A DNA stretch of 64,000 bases from Sphingobium fluviale (GCF_004122115.1 NZ_SBKP01000008.1:62001-126000); one strand, 5' to 3'; shown: positions 34,362 through 43,720, counted from the first letter of the stretch. Translations and numbers: made by a program. Notes: a model not told the origin generated them from the sequence alone.

Positions 34362-35315
34362 ATGAAATTGCTGAAACTCGTTCCCGATGCCACCAACATC
34401 CAGTTCCTGAAATGGCGCAATATCGCCATGTTCCTGTCCATCGCGCTGATATTGGCGTCTGTGGCGCTGGTCGCCGTGCGCGGCCTCAACCTTGGTGTCG
34501 ATTTCGTCGGCGGGCAGATGGTGCGCGTCAGCTTCGCACAGCCTGTGCCGCTCGATGAGCTGCGGGAAACTGTGAGTGCGCTCAATCAGGGCGAGCCGAC
34601 TATCCAGCAGTTCGGTTCTCCTAGCGACGTGTCGATTCGCATGCCACTGCCCGCAGGGGGCGAGGGCGCCGCCAACGAAGCGGCGGGCAAGCTAAAGGCC
34701 GCCATTTCCGCGCGCTATCCGGCGGCAAAATTTGGCAGCATCGATACGGTATCCGGCAAGGTTTCGGGTGAGTTGTTCCGCACAGGCGCGATCAGCATGG
34801 CGCTGGCGATGATCGCTATCTCGATCTACATCTGGTTCCGGTTTGAGTGGCAGTTCGGCATGGGCGCGATGTTTGCGCTGGTGCATGACGTGGCGCTTAC
34901 CTTCGGTTTCTTCGCGCTGACGCAACTGGAGTTTGATCTTAACAGCGTGGCGGCTGTGCTGACGATCATCGGCTACTCGCTCAATGACACCATTGTGGTC
35001 TATGACCGAATCCGTGAGAATCTGCGCAAATATCGCAAGATGGAGATCATTCCGGTGCTCGATCTCTCGGTGAACGAGACGCTGGCCCGCACGATCATGA
35101 CCTCGCTCACGATGATCATCGCGCTTGCCTGCCTGCTGGTTTGGGGACCAGAGGTGATCTTCGGCTTCACCGCTGCGATGCTGCTCGGTATTTTCATCGG
35201 CACCTATAGCTCGATCTATATGGCAGCGCCTATCCTGGTATGGCTCAAGGTCGGTCCGCACAGCTTCCTGCCCAAGGAGGGTACTGTGGCGCAGGGGGCG
35301 GAGCGGATTGGCTGA
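34362..35315 (+). CDS. secF: protein translocase subunit SecF
   Basis: 317 residues. It opens MKLLKLVPDATNIQFLKWR, then the first helix, GLNLGVDFVGGQMVRV (SecF signature), and C-terminal RND helices with VLTIIGYSLNDTIVVYDRIRE spanning the conserved NDTIVVYDR motif. It partners SecD. The gene ends 15 bases before the stop of the convergent glycosyltransferase gene. Confidence 0.96.
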   Translation: MKLLKLVPDATNIQFLKWRNIAMFLSIALILASVALVAVRGLNLGVDFVGGQMVRVSFAQPVPLDELRETVSALNQGEPTIQQFGSPSDVSIRMPLPAGGEGAANEAAGKLKAAISARYPAAKFGSIDTVSGKVSGELFRTGAISMALAMIAISIYIWFRFEWQFGMGAMFALVHDVALTFGFFALTQLEFDLNSVAAVLTIIGYSLNDTIVVYDRIRENLRKYRKMEIIPVLDLSVNETLARTIMTSLTMIIALACLLVWGPEVIFGFTAAMLLGIFIGTYSSIYMAAPILVWLKVGPHSFLPKEGTVAQGAERIG

Positions 35316-35330
35316 GGCTGAGTTAGGGGT

Positions 35331-36506
35331 CTAAGCGCTTTTGCCCGCTATCCTCGACAGATGATCAAGTAGCGCGTCGCCGTTCGTCGCCCAGGTAAAG
35401 CGTAGCGCCGCCTTGCGGACGGCAACCCTGTTCGGCGTCTGCGCCAGCATTTCTCGCAGCGTAGTGGCCAGTGCGTCAGGCGTCCGGTCGACGATGCGCC
35501 CGGCCTGAGGATCGTTCAGCACCTCACGCGCACCGCCGACATCGCTGATCGCGATCGGCGTTCCACAGGCCAGTGCCTCCACCCACGCATTGGCAAGCCC
35601 TTCGGACGCGGAAGGCAGCGCCATTACATCCGCCGCATTATAGATGGCGGGTAAGTCATCATGTGGTACGGCTCCCAGAAAGCCCACACGATCTGCCACG
35701 CCCACTTCCGCAGCAAGCTTTTCGTATGCCGTCCGGTCTGGCCCATGCCCAGCGAGTAACAGCGTGACACCAGGGAGATCGGCCAGCGCGCGGATAAGGA
35801 GATCCTGCCCCTTGCGCGTAATGAGATTGCCGACGCACAACACCACCGGCCCATCGAGGTGAAGGCGCGCCTTTGCCGCCGCGCGGTCTTGCGGGGCGAA
35901 CCGATCGAGATCGACCCCAGTATAATGCACGCGGATTGTTTCCGCCTCCAGTCCAAGCGCGATCATAGAGCGTTTCATGGCTTCCGATACCGCCAGCAGA
36001 CCGGCGGCGTCCTGTCCCGCTTGCACCACCGCCTTGCGCGTTGCGGGCAGGCGGCCCCAATAATGAATATCAGCCCCGCGCGCCTTCACTGAATAGGGTA
36101 TGCCAAGACGGTTGGCGAGTGTGCGCGCCACAGGTCCATCGGGGTAAAAGAAGCTCGCGTCGATGACATGGAACGGTGCTTCTGCATGCAGATCGCGCAC
36201 CAGCGGCCACACCGCGCGGGTCATGGCGCCGATGGTGAAGCGGCCGCCTAGCTTGGGGATCACCGTGAAAGGTGGGCGATGGACGGTGAGGTTGCGCCAA
36301 CGCTCCTGCAGGGGCAGTGCGGCGAGCGGCGCATAATGTGGATGGCGCGAAAGCGGCCAGGGTGCAATGCCCACCGGCGCAATGACGGTGAGATCCACGC
36401 CCTCGCGGCTCGCCAGTTCACGGCATTGCCGCTCCACAAACACGCCAAAATTCGGACGCGCCCTGTCCGGGAACAAAGTGGATAAGGTTAGCACCCGCAA
36501 GCTCAT
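35331..36506 (-). CDS. glycosyltransferase family 4 protein
   Basis: 391 residues with a GT-B fold of the GT4 type. N-terminal LSTLFPDRARPNFGVFVERQ is an acceptor-side motif. The donor-side block includes VVLCVGNLITRKGQDLLI, GFLGAVPHDDLPAIYNAADV and the diagnostic SEGLANAWVEALACGTP followed by GGAREVL. It should transfer a sugar from a nucleotide donor to a polysaccharide or lipid. No polysaccharide cluster is present here, so the product is unknown. Confidence 0.88.
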   Translation of the reverse strand: MSLRVLTLSTLFPDRARPNFGVFVERQCRELASREGVDLTVIAPVGIAPWPLSRHPHYAPLAALPLQERWRNLTVHRPPFTVIPKLGGRFTIGAMTRAVWPLVRDLHAEAPFHVIDASFFYPDGPVARTLANRLGIPYSVKARGADIHYWGRLPATRKAVVQAGQDAAGLLAVSEAMKRSMIALGLEAETIRVHYTGVDLDRFAPQDRAAAKARLHLDGPVVLCVGNLITRKGQDLLIRALADLPGVTLLLAGHGPDRTAYEKLAAEVGVADRVGFLGAVPHDDLPAIYNAADVMALPSASEGLANAWVEALACGTPIAISDVGGAREVLNDPQAGRIVDRTPDALATTLREMLAQTPNRVAVRKAALRFTWATNGDALLDHLSRIAGKSA

Positions 36507-36554
36507 GCGCGTGGCTTATCATGAAATGGTTAACAGCCGAAACCGCGCAGCCTG

Positions 36555-37118
36555 CTATAAGCTTCGTACCAGCCGGGTCGCCACCGCTGCCCATGGCGGA
36601 TCGGACAGGATCTGCTGCCGCGCGTTAGGATTAAGCGGCAGTATTTGTACCCGATCGCCCTCACGCCCGATAAGCCGACCGAAAAGAAAGCGCCCACCGG
36701 GACGAGGAAACAGCACGTCGCGGTTGAGCGCATGAGCATAGTCCTTGGGCGCGATGCGCGTACACCAGATTTCATCACCTGCGCGATAATCGCCGATGCT
36801 CGCTAATATGCGCAGGCCCGTCATCTCACCTTCGATCAGGGGCGCAACGAAATGCGAGGGGCGCGCCGGGGCATAGGCGCCCTCTGGCCCAAGATAGGCG
36901 ACGACGGGGATATGCTCCTTGCCCGGCATATCAACCAGATCAGATGCAGTAACGCCGAGTGCCAGCGCGATACGATTGAGCCAACCGATCGAGACCGTGC
37001 GCGTGCCCGTCTCTAGCCGCCCAATGGTTTGCGCCGTTGTAGGCGGCTCGCACCGTTTGGCGACATCGTCGAGCGTCATGCCCTTGGCGCGGCGCACTTC
37101 GCGTATGCGTGTAATCAA
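36555..37118 (-). CDS. XRE-type regulator with S24-like C-terminal domain
   Basis: 187 residues if it begins at TTG 37118, which has AAAGGA upstream; an ATG at 37181 is in frame but would start beyond a likely operator. The N-terminal helix-turn-helix includes REVRRAKGMTLDDVAKRC and QTIGRLETGTRTVSI. The C-terminal part has PVVAYLGPEGAYAPA and GDYRAGDEIWCTR, resembling the LexA/S24-like domain of CI-type repressors. A Ser/Lys protease dyad is not evident. It is divergent from a DUF6456 gene, and the gap contains an inverted repeat. No phage genes are adjacent. Confidence 0.75.
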   Translation of the reverse strand: MITRIREVRRAKGMTLDDVAKRCEPPTTAQTIGRLETGTRTVSIGWLNRIALALGVTASDLVDMPGKEHIPVVAYLGPEGAYAPARPSHFVAPLIEGEMTGLRILASIGDYRAGDEIWCTRIAPKDYAHALNRDVLFPRPGGRFLFGRLIGREGDRVQILPLNPNARQQILSDPPWAAVATRLVRSL

Positions 37119-37134
37119 GGTAGGATCCTTTAAT

Positions 37135-37147
37135 AACCTATATGGTT
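37135..37147. promoter_or_regulatory. possible operator between XRE regulator and DUF6456 gene
   Basis: AACC-TATAT-GGTT, an inverted repeat with 4-base arms in a short AT-rich patch, just upstream of the TTG start of the regulator. Binding by that regulator is a guess from position. Confidence 0.35.
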
Positions 37148-37212
37148 TTTCTTCTTTCCTACACTTCCACGGCAATGGCAAGCCGCTTCGTCACGCAGCA
37201 CAGGAGGAAGGC

Positions 37213-37680
37213 ATGACGCGCGCCGCAAACTTTATCGAACACAGTATCGAAGACCCCGATGGCACCTGGCAACAGGTGCGCATCCATATCGGCGAATCGC
37301 CGTTGCTCTGGCTCCATGCGCGTGGGCATCTGAGCGAAAGGCTCTATATCGCGGGTGAGCGACTGCGGCAGGATTGGGAGCGGGCAGGCTTGGGCGCACG
37401 GGTGACGATGAGTTGGGACAATACCGCGCCACCCTCACGTGGGCGGCGCGCAGCACCAGAGGCCATTTCGCGTGGTGAAGGCCAGATCGCTGCCAAGGCG
37501 CGCCTGCACGCGGCATTGGATCAAGCCGGGCCGGGGTTGAAGGATATCCTTTGGCGTGTGGCCTGTGCAGGAGAGGGCCTGAGCGCGGCGGAACAGGCGC
37601 TCGGTTGGCCTACGCGCGCGGCCAAACTCGTCCTCACCTTCGCGCTGGAACGGGTGGCGGACTATTACCGGGTGGCGTAA
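37213..37680 (+). CDS. DUF6456 domain protein
   Basis: 155 residues from ATG 37213, preceded by a strong AGGAGG six bases upstream. The C-terminal half matches the alphaproteobacterial DUF6456 pattern: SRGEGQIAAKARLHAALDQ, LKDILWRVACAGEGLSAAEQALGWPTR, and AKLVLTFALERVADYY. The N-terminal half (TWQQVRIHIGESPLLWLHARGH) looks like a separate small domain. The DUF6456 region is suspected to be DNA-associated, but the function is not established. Divergent from the XRE gene. Confidence 0.75.
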   Translation: MTRAANFIEHSIEDPDGTWQQVRIHIGESPLLWLHARGHLSERLYIAGERLRQDWERAGLGARVTMSWDNTAPPSRGRRAAPEAISRGEGQIAAKARLHAALDQAGPGLKDILWRVACAGEGLSAAEQALGWPTRAAKLVLTFALERVADYYRVA

Positions 37681-37814
37681 ATAGGATATTCCCTCGATTC
37701 ACCGCAAGATGTGCCCGACCCATCCGTGCAGTGATGCGTCACTCTTTCCATTCGTCGCTCCAGAAGGTTAACGCCACCTGATGTGGTGGGGTAGTGATAT
37801 TCAGGAGTATATTG

Positions 37815-38684
37815 ATGCGCGTTCATTTCATAAGACAGGACATGCTTATTGTCGCTGCGCTGCTCGCTGTGCCGACTTCGGCGAGCGTATCGGCGCAGGA
37901 GCAGGTGATTCAGCCCGATCCCAATATTGTCGTCAACGGCGCGCAGGAGCCAGTGGCGAGCACCCCCGGTCCTGAGATCAAGGGCGTTATTACGGCCCGC
38001 AATGGCAACAAAATGAAGGTCACAGCAGACGACGGCACCTCCGCGATCATTGCTCTTAACAATGCAACTAAGGTCAAGGCGGCAAGCGGCCTTTTCGGTA
38101 GCAAGAAGACGCTGGGTGCAGAAGTGCTACTCAACGGCTTGCCCGTGACGGTGAAGACGATGCAGGCGGGCGACAGCCTGGTCGCGAGCCAGGTCTCGCT
38201 TCGCAGCAACGACCTCAGAACCGCGATGATGATCCGTAACGGTACCGCTCAGCGCTTTGACGAGCAGGCCGCCGCAACCGAGGCGTTGCGCGGGCGCATG
38301 GGCGATATCGACAAATATAACATCAAGAACACCACGAACGTCTATTTCGATACCGGCAAGGCGGTACTGTCCCCTCAGGCCAAGGCCGAACTCTGCGCTA
38401 CGGCAGTGCAGGCCGAGGCGACGGACAATGCACTGATGCTCGTCGTAGGGTATACTGATTCGGTCGGAAGCGAGGAGTATAATCAGGTGCTCAGCGAAAA
38501 ACGGGCCAGCAGCGTCATAAACTATCTGCAACAGGCCTGCCGCTGGAAGCCGTATCGCATGCTGACGCCGACAGGCATGGCGGAGTCGGACCCGCTGGCC
38601 AGCAATGACACGCCGGAAGGCAAGGCACAGAACCGCCGCGTTTCGGTGAACGTCCTCGTTAGCAAGGCACTGGACGGCATCTGA
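37815..38684 (+). CDS. OmpA family outer-membrane protein
   Basis: 289 residues from ATG 37815 (CAGGAG upstream). The signal peptide ends SASVSAQEQ. An N-terminal beta-rich region contains GVITARNGNKMKVTADDG and TKVKAASGLFGSKKTLGAEVLLNGLPVTV split over strands. The C-terminal OmpA domain shows NVYFDTGKAVLSPQAKAEL, VVGYTDSVGSEEYNQVLSEKRA and the closing NRRVSVNVL. The Asp and Arg that bind peptidoglycan are present. It probably links the cell wall and outer membrane. Confidence 0.88.
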   Translation: MRVHFIRQDMLIVAALLAVPTSASVSAQEQVIQPDPNIVVNGAQEPVASTPGPEIKGVITARNGNKMKVTADDGTSAIIALNNATKVKAASGLFGSKKTLGAEVLLNGLPVTVKTMQAGDSLVASQVSLRSNDLRTAMMIRNGTAQRFDEQAAATEALRGRMGDIDKYNIKNTTNVYFDTGKAVLSPQAKAELCATAVQAEATDNALMLVVGYTDSVGSEEYNQVLSEKRASSVINYLQQACRWKPYRMLTPTGMAESDPLASNDTPEGKAQNRRVSVNVLVSKALDGI

Positions 38685-38730
38685 ATTGAGGAGAGAGGCC
38701 GCGCTTATGGTGCGGCCTCAAGGCTGACAT

Positions 38731-38833
38731 TAGAGCATCGCGCCAAAAAGTGGGAACCGGTTTTTGGCAAAAACGATGCGACAACAAAAAGTTAGAGCGC
38801 CATATTGCGTCAGATTTAACGCAGCGCGCTCTA
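38731..38833. repeat. palindromic intergenic repeat element, ~103 bp
   Basis: Bounded by TAGAGC at 38731 and GCTCTA at 38828-38833, with imperfect inner inverted arms (ATCGCGCC and near GCAGCGC). The inside contains CCAAAAAGTGGGAACCGG and TTTTTGGCAAAAACGATGCG, the kind of short palindromic intergenic repeat common in alphaproteobacteria. It lies between the convergent OmpA-like and ABC-F genes. Its transposase is not encoded. Confidence 0.6.
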
Positions 38834-38928
38834 GACCGCTGAGAGCCGCCGAATTGCGGTAGCCCGCCACCTCTCTGGCGACGGAGACTCATCATGTGGA
38901 GTGAGCGTCCGGTAGCGCTGATCGACTG

Positions 38929-40728
38929 CTACCGCCCAATTTTCTCTACTATTTCCGCCAGTTCGAGCCAGCGTTCTTCCGCTGCGTCTTTTTCTGCCCT
39001 CGCCTTTTCTATCGTCGCCATCAGCGTCGTAAAGCGCGTGGGGTTTTTCGCATAGAGATCGGGGTCGGCCAGCGCCGCCTCATCCCGCGCGATTGCCGCT
39101 TCCAGTTCCTCGATCTTCGCGGGGAGTAGGTCATAATCCCGCTGGTCCTTGTAACTCAGCTTGGAAGATTTTGCGGGCAGCGGGGGAGAGGGCAGGGCCG
39201 CATCTCCCTTGGCGGGTGAGGCGCTCCGCTTCGCCGGGCTTGAGCGCTGCCTGCGTTGCTTCTCCCAGTCTTCATAGCCGCCTGCGACGACATCGACCAT
39301 GCCGGAGCCATCCAGTCCCAGCGTGATCGTCACCGTCTTGTCGAGGAAGTCGCGGTCATGACTGACGATCAACACCGTGCCGGCGTAATCAGCGATCACC
39401 TCCTGCAACAGATCGAGCGTCTCCAAGTCCAGGTCATTGGTCGGCTCGTCGAGCACCAACAGGTTCGATTCACGGGCAAACTCGCGGGCTAGCAGCAGGC
39501 GGGATCGCTCGCCACCAGAGAGCGTGCCGACCTTGGCATCGGCAAGGCCCGGATCGAACAGGAACTCTTTCAAATATCCGGCCACATGCTTGCGTATACC
39601 GCGCACGTCGATCCAGTCGCCGCCCTCGGCCAGCACATCGCGCACGCTCTTGTCCGGTGCCATCAGCTTGCGCTGCTGGTCGATCACGATGCCATCCAGC
39701 GTTTTGGCGCGCGTGATCGTGCCTTCATCGGGCGTGATCTCGCCGGTGAGCAGACGGAGCAGCGTTGTCTTGCCCGCGCCATTGCCGCCGACGACACCGA
39801 TGCGGTCTCCGCGTTGGATACGCAACGAAAAGTCCTTGATAACCGCGCGATCACCGAAGCGCTTCGTCACATGCTCCGCGACGATCACGCTCTTGGTCTT
39901 CACGTCATCACTGGAGACAGAGAGCTTTGCCGTACCCTGCGGCCCCAGCATAGAGGCCCGCTGCGCGCGCATTTCATAGAGCTTCGCCAGCCGCCCCTGA
40001 TTGCGTTTTCGGCGCGCGGTGACGCCGCGCTCCAGCCAGTGCGCCTCCAGTTTAAGCTTGGCATCGAGCTTGTCCGCCGCGCGTGCTTCCTCGGCATAGA
40101 CCTTCTCCATCCAAGCCTCGAACCCGCCGAAGCCGATCTCGTTGCGGCGCAGGCTACCCCGGTCGAGCCAGAGTGTCTGGCGGGTGAGGCGGGTGAGGAA
40201 AGTGCGATCGTGGCTGATGACGATGAACGCGCCGGTATAGCGCTTCAGCCAGTCTTCCAGCCAGTCTATCGCCGCGATATCAAGATGGTTGGTCGGCTCG
40301 TCCAGCAATAAAATGTCCGGCTCGGACGCCAGCGCGCGGCAGATGGCGGCGCGGCGGCGTTCGCCCCCGCTTGCCGTCGCCGCCTCGCGCGAGAGGTTTA
40401 TGCCGATCTGATCGGCAATGGCCTCCACTTCATGCTGTGGCGGTGGGTTCGGGCCTTTCAGTGCGAAATCGAGCAGAGTGGCGAAGCCCGCAACATCAGG
40501 GTCCTGCTCCAGCATCACGACATGCGTGCCCGGCACGACCGAGCGGCGGCCCTTGTCCGCTTCCAGTTCTCCCGCGATAAGGCGCAGCAGCGTCGTCTTG
40601 CCCGCCCCGTTGCGGCCGATGAGCGCAAGCCGATCCCGCTCGCCTATGTGGAGATCCAGCCCCTGAAACAACCAGCCCGCGCCCTGGATGAGGCCAAGCC
40701 CTTCATAGGATAATATTGGTGCAGCCAT
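38929..40728 (-). CDS. ABC-F ATPase, Uup-like
   Basis: 599 residues, no membrane domain. Two ATPase halves: Walker A IGRNGAGKTTLLR (~residues 36-48) and GGNGAGKTTLLR (~325), signatures ASGGERRRAAI and LSGGERSRLLLARE, and Walker B LLLDEPTNHLD and LVLDEPTNDLD. The linker and a C-terminal coiled coil (YKDQRDYDLLPAKIEELEAA and on) identify the Uup subgroup. These act on the ribosome or on DNA junction intermediates. It ends 244 bases after the OmpA stop. Confidence 0.93.
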   Translation of the reverse strand: MAAPILSYEGLGLIQGAGWLFQGLDLHIGERDRLALIGRNGAGKTTLLRLIAGELEADKGRRSVVPGTHVVMLEQDPDVAGFATLLDFALKGPNPPPQHEVEAIADQIGINLSREAATASGGERRRAAICRALASEPDILLLDEPTNHLDIAAIDWLEDWLKRYTGAFIVISHDRTFLTRLTRQTLWLDRGSLRRNEIGFGGFEAWMEKVYAEEARAADKLDAKLKLEAHWLERGVTARRKRNQGRLAKLYEMRAQRASMLGPQGTAKLSVSSDDVKTKSVIVAEHVTKRFGDRAVIKDFSLRIQRGDRIGVVGGNGAGKTTLLRLLTGEITPDEGTITRAKTLDGIVIDQQRKLMAPDKSVRDVLAEGGDWIDVRGIRKHVAGYLKEFLFDPGLADAKVGTLSGGERSRLLLAREFARESNLLVLDEPTNDLDLETLDLLQEVIADYAGTVLIVSHDRDFLDKTVTITLGLDGSGMVDVVAGGYEDWEKQRRQRSSPAKRSASPAKGDAALPSPPLPAKSSKLSYKDQRDYDLLPAKIEELEAAIARDEAALADPDLYAKNPTRFTTLMATIEKARAEKDAAEERWLELAEIVEKIGR

Positions 40729-40812
40729 GATGAAGCGCTGCTAGGGGAGTGCAATGGGCACGGCAAGCCTTTACAATCCCTGACATCGCTATTCACCGCT
40801 TGTTCAAAGGCC

Positions 40813-41148
40813 ATGACTTATGACACAAGCATGACGATGCTGAGCCGCCTGTTTCTGATCTCCCTGTTCTCGTTCTCCGCTTACGGTGTGTCTATCGCAC
40901 CAGATGCCGATGCGCGCGGCCCGCGCGATGAGCAGGATGCCGCCCGCCGCGCGATGCTGGAAGGGCGGGCGTTGCCGTTCTCTGCAATCAAGCGGCGCGT
41001 GGAGGGCGAGATGGGTAACGCCACCTATCTCGGCTCCGAATTTCATCAGGATTCGAACCGCTATCGCCTGAAATATGTACGTGATGGCAGGGTGGTGTGG
41101 GTTGATGTCGACGGCCGCACCGGCGAGATTATGGGCCGGGCGCACTAA
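40813..41148 (+). CDS. PepSY domain protein
   Basis: 111 residues; ATG 40813 is used, but ATG 40831 or 40837 would place the hydrophobic signal (LSRLFLISLFSFSAYGVSIA) closer to the start. After the signal come an Arg/Asp-rich region and a PepSY fold: LPFSAIKRRVEGEMGNATYLGSEFH and VVWVDVDGRTGEIMG. It would be periplasmic. It directly precedes a response regulator/kinase pair on the same strand (42 bases), a common PepSY arrangement, and may feed the sensor. Confidence 0.85.
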   Translation: MTYDTSMTMLSRLFLISLFSFSAYGVSIAPDADARGPRDEQDAARRAMLEGRALPFSAIKRRVEGEMGNATYLGSEFHQDSNRYRLKYVRDGRVVWVDVDGRTGEIMGRAH

Positions 41149-41190
41149 GTCTGAAGGGCTGCGCCGGTAAGAGAATTTGAGGGGTTTATT

Positions 41191-41859
41191 ATGCGGTTAT
41201 TGATTGTCGAGGATGAACCTAATCTAGGCAGGCAACTCAAGGCCACGCTTGAGGGCGCGGGCTATGCCGTTGATCTCGCGACTGATGGTGAAGATGGTCA
41301 TTTCATGGGCAGCACCGAGAGTTACGACGCCGCCGTGCTTGACCTCGGCCTCCCTGAGATTGACGGTCTCACCGTGCTCGATCGCTGGCGCAAGGAGGGG
41401 CGTGTTTTCCCGGTGCTGGTGCTCACTGCGCGCGATTCATGGTCAGACAAGGTGGCGGGGCTGGATGCGGGCGCGGATGACTATCTCGCCAAGCCTTTCC
41501 AGTCAGAGGAGCTGATCGCCCGCCTGCGCGCGCTAATCCGTCGCGCGTCGGGCAATGCGTCAAGCGAGCTGACCGCAGGCGATGTGCGCCTTGACACACG
41601 ATCAGGCCGGGTGACGCTCAATGGCGAGCCAGTGAAGCTCACGGCACAGGAATACAAGCTGCTCTCTTACCTTCTGCATCACAAGGGCAAGGTGGTGAGC
41701 CGCACCGAGCTGATCGAGCATATATACGATCAGGATTTCGACCGGGATTCAAATACTATCGAGGTGTTTGTTACACGAATCCGCAAGAAACTCGGCCCCG
41801 ATGTCATCACCACAATTCGTGGCCTTGGCTATAGCCTAGAGGAGCCGGTCGCGTCATAA
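41191..41859 (+). CDS. OmpR/PhoP-family response regulator
   Basis: 222 residues. The receiver domain has the acidic pair in IVEDEPNLG, phospho-acceptor D51 in AAVLDLGLPEIDG, and KPFQSEELIARL. The C-terminal winged-helix domain shows LTAQEYKLLSYLLHHKGKVVSR, EVFVTRIRKKLG and TIRGLGYSL. It is similar in outline to PhoP/QseB-type regulators. A kinase gene follows 29 bases downstream. Confidence 0.93.
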   Translation: MRLLIVEDEPNLGRQLKATLEGAGYAVDLATDGEDGHFMGSTESYDAAVLDLGLPEIDGLTVLDRWRKEGRVFPVLVLTARDSWSDKVAGLDAGADDYLAKPFQSEELIARLRALIRRASGNASSELTAGDVRLDTRSGRVTLNGEPVKLTAQEYKLLSYLLHHKGKVVSRTELIEHIYDQDFDRDSNTIEVFVTRIRKKLGPDVITTIRGLGYSLEEPVAS

Positions 41860-41888
41860 TCCTGTCCTGAAGGGACAGAGACCGGATC

Positions 41889-43241
41889 ATGCCCACCCCC
41901 GTGCGCTCCACTGGCTCGTTAAGTCGCCGCATGATGATCGTGGCGGCGCTGTGGATCGTCGTCATGCTGGTGGGCGGCGGGGTCGCGCTGGACAGGCTCC
42001 AGCGCGAAGCGATCACCCGTAATTTCGACGATAGTATGGCCTATGCGCTCACCGCGATGATCGCCTCTGCCGAGATAGGGCCGGATGGCGAGGTGCTTTT
42101 CAACCGTCCGCTGGCCGATCAGCGATTTATGGAGCCGAATAGCGGGCTCTATTACCAGATCAGCGCCAAGGGTCATGAAGACTGGCGCTCGCGCTCCTTG
42201 TGGGATCGGGCGTTGCGGCTGGATCTCGATCATCCCAGTTCGGAGATGCGCACCTACGACAGCAGGCAGTTTGGCGACGAAAGCCTGCGCATTATGGAGC
42301 GCAAGGTGATCATCCCCGGATCGAAAGACCGCTGGACCTTTGCCGTAGCGCAGGCGCGGTCTGGCCTCGATGAGCAGATACGCGCACTGAGGGTGACGCT
42401 GACTCGCAGCTTTGCATTGTTGGGCATCGGCCTGTTTCTGATGGCGAGCATACAGAGCATTTATGGTCTGCGCCCGCTGCGCGCGGTGCGGCAGGAGATC
42501 GCGCGGATGCGCGCAGGCGAAAAGAACCGCGTGACCGAGACGGTGCCGGACGAGGTGCTGCCTATGGTCGAGGAACTGAATGCACTGCTTGCCCATAACG
42601 AGCGGCAGGCAGAGGAGGCGCGTGCGCATGCGGGCAATCTCGCCCATGCGCTGAAGACGCCGCTCACCGTCATCATGAACGCTGCCACCGCCGACGCGCC
42701 TGACCTTAAGGACACGATCATGCGCGAGGCGGCGACGATGCGGCGGCAGGTGGATCATCATCTTGCCCGCGCACGCGCTGTCGGGCGGCGCGGCACTGCG
42801 CAGAGCCGCGCAAATGTGTGGGAAAGCCTGCAGGCGGTGGAGCGGGCGGTGGCGCGGCTCTATCCTGATGTGCGGATCGACATGGATGGCGATGCAGCGG
42901 CGTCTGTACTGGTGGAGCGGCAGGATCTGGACGAGCTGCTGGGCAACCTGCTCGAAAACGCCGCGAAATATGGCGGGGGCAGCGTGTTTGCGACAGTCCA
43001 GCCCGCGCCTGAAGGGCAGATGGTGTGGATCGACATCGAGGATGATGGCCCCGGCATCCCGGCGGCGGAGCGGGCACGCATCTTTGATCGTGGCGCACGG
43101 CTCGATAGCGGCAAGCCCGGCACCGGGCTGGGTCTGGCAATCGTGCGCGACGTGGCGGAGATCTATAATGGGTCTGTCGCGCTGCTGGAGAGTGAGGATA
43201 TGGGCGGCCTGCTGGTGCGGCTCAGCCTTCCTGCGGGGTAA
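41889..43241 (+). CDS. sensor histidine kinase
   Basis: 450 residues. Two membrane helices (MMIVAALWIVVMLVGGGVAL near residue 17 and SFALLGIGLFLMASIQSIYG near 180) flank a periplasmic sensor. A HAMP-like segment (LRAVRQEIARMRAGEK) leads to the H box GNLAHALKTPLTV, then N box ENAAKYGGG, D/G1 box DIEDDGPGIP and G2 GKPGTGLGLAIV. The overall outline resembles PhoQ/QseC-type kinases. Partner of the regulator upstream and perhaps of the PepSY protein. Confidence 0.93.
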   Translation: MPTPVRSTGSLSRRMMIVAALWIVVMLVGGGVALDRLQREAITRNFDDSMAYALTAMIASAEIGPDGEVLFNRPLADQRFMEPNSGLYYQISAKGHEDWRSRSLWDRALRLDLDHPSSEMRTYDSRQFGDESLRIMERKVIIPGSKDRWTFAVAQARSGLDEQIRALRVTLTRSFALLGIGLFLMASIQSIYGLRPLRAVRQEIARMRAGEKNRVTETVPDEVLPMVEELNALLAHNERQAEEARAHAGNLAHALKTPLTVIMNAATADAPDLKDTIMREAATMRRQVDHHLARARAVGRRGTAQSRANVWESLQAVERAVARLYPDVRIDMDGDAAASVLVERQDLDELLGNLLENAAKYGGGSVFATVQPAPEGQMVWIDIEDDGPGIPAAERARIFDRGARLDSGKPGTGLGLAIVRDVAEIYNGSVALLESEDMGGLLVRLSLPAG

Positions 43242-43282
43242 TGGGCGTTTCACTCGCACGGAAAATGGGCTAGGCTCGGCTC

Positions 43283-43720
43283 ATGACATCGCATCTGTAT
43301 AACCGCGAGATATTGCGCCTCGCGACATCTCTTGCCGGGCAGGGAAGGCTCGCGGATTTTCACGCATCGGCAGACCGTCGATCCCCGACATGCGGTAGCC
43401 GGGTGATCGTGGATGTGAAGGTCGATAAGGCCGATCGCATAGCGGAGATAGGCATGGAAGTGAGCGCCTGTGCGCTGGGGCAGGCGTCCGCCGCGCTGGT
43501 GTTGGCGGAAGCGCGGGGAAGATCAGCGGCGGATATACAGCGCGCTGCGGATGCGCTCCGCGTCTGGCTGGGTGGAGAGGATAGGACCACCGATTTTTGG
43601 CCAGGAATTGACGTTTTTGTGGCTGCGCGGGATTATCCTGCCCGCCATCCCTCGATACTGCTGGCGTTTGAGGCGGCGGCAGAGGCCGCGCTGGCGACAC
43701 AGAAGGGAGAGGCGGCATGA
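43283..43720 (+). CDS. NifU/IscU-like iron-sulfur scaffold protein
   Basis: 145 residues. Family pattern: YNREILRLATSL at the N-terminus, RRSPTCGSRVIVDVKVD around the first conserved cysteine, and EVSACALGQASAALV with the second. The third cysteine of canonical IscU near the C-terminus is not seen, so cluster assembly may differ. This short alphaproteobacterial form usually lies beside DUF423, which overlaps it by 4 bases here. Confidence 0.8.
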   Translation: MTSHLYNREILRLATSLAGQGRLADFHASADRRSPTCGSRVIVDVKVDKADRIAEIGMEVSACALGQASAALVLAEARGRSAADIQRAADALRVWLGGEDRTTDFWPGIDVFVAARDYPARHPSILLAFEAAAEAALATQKGEAA

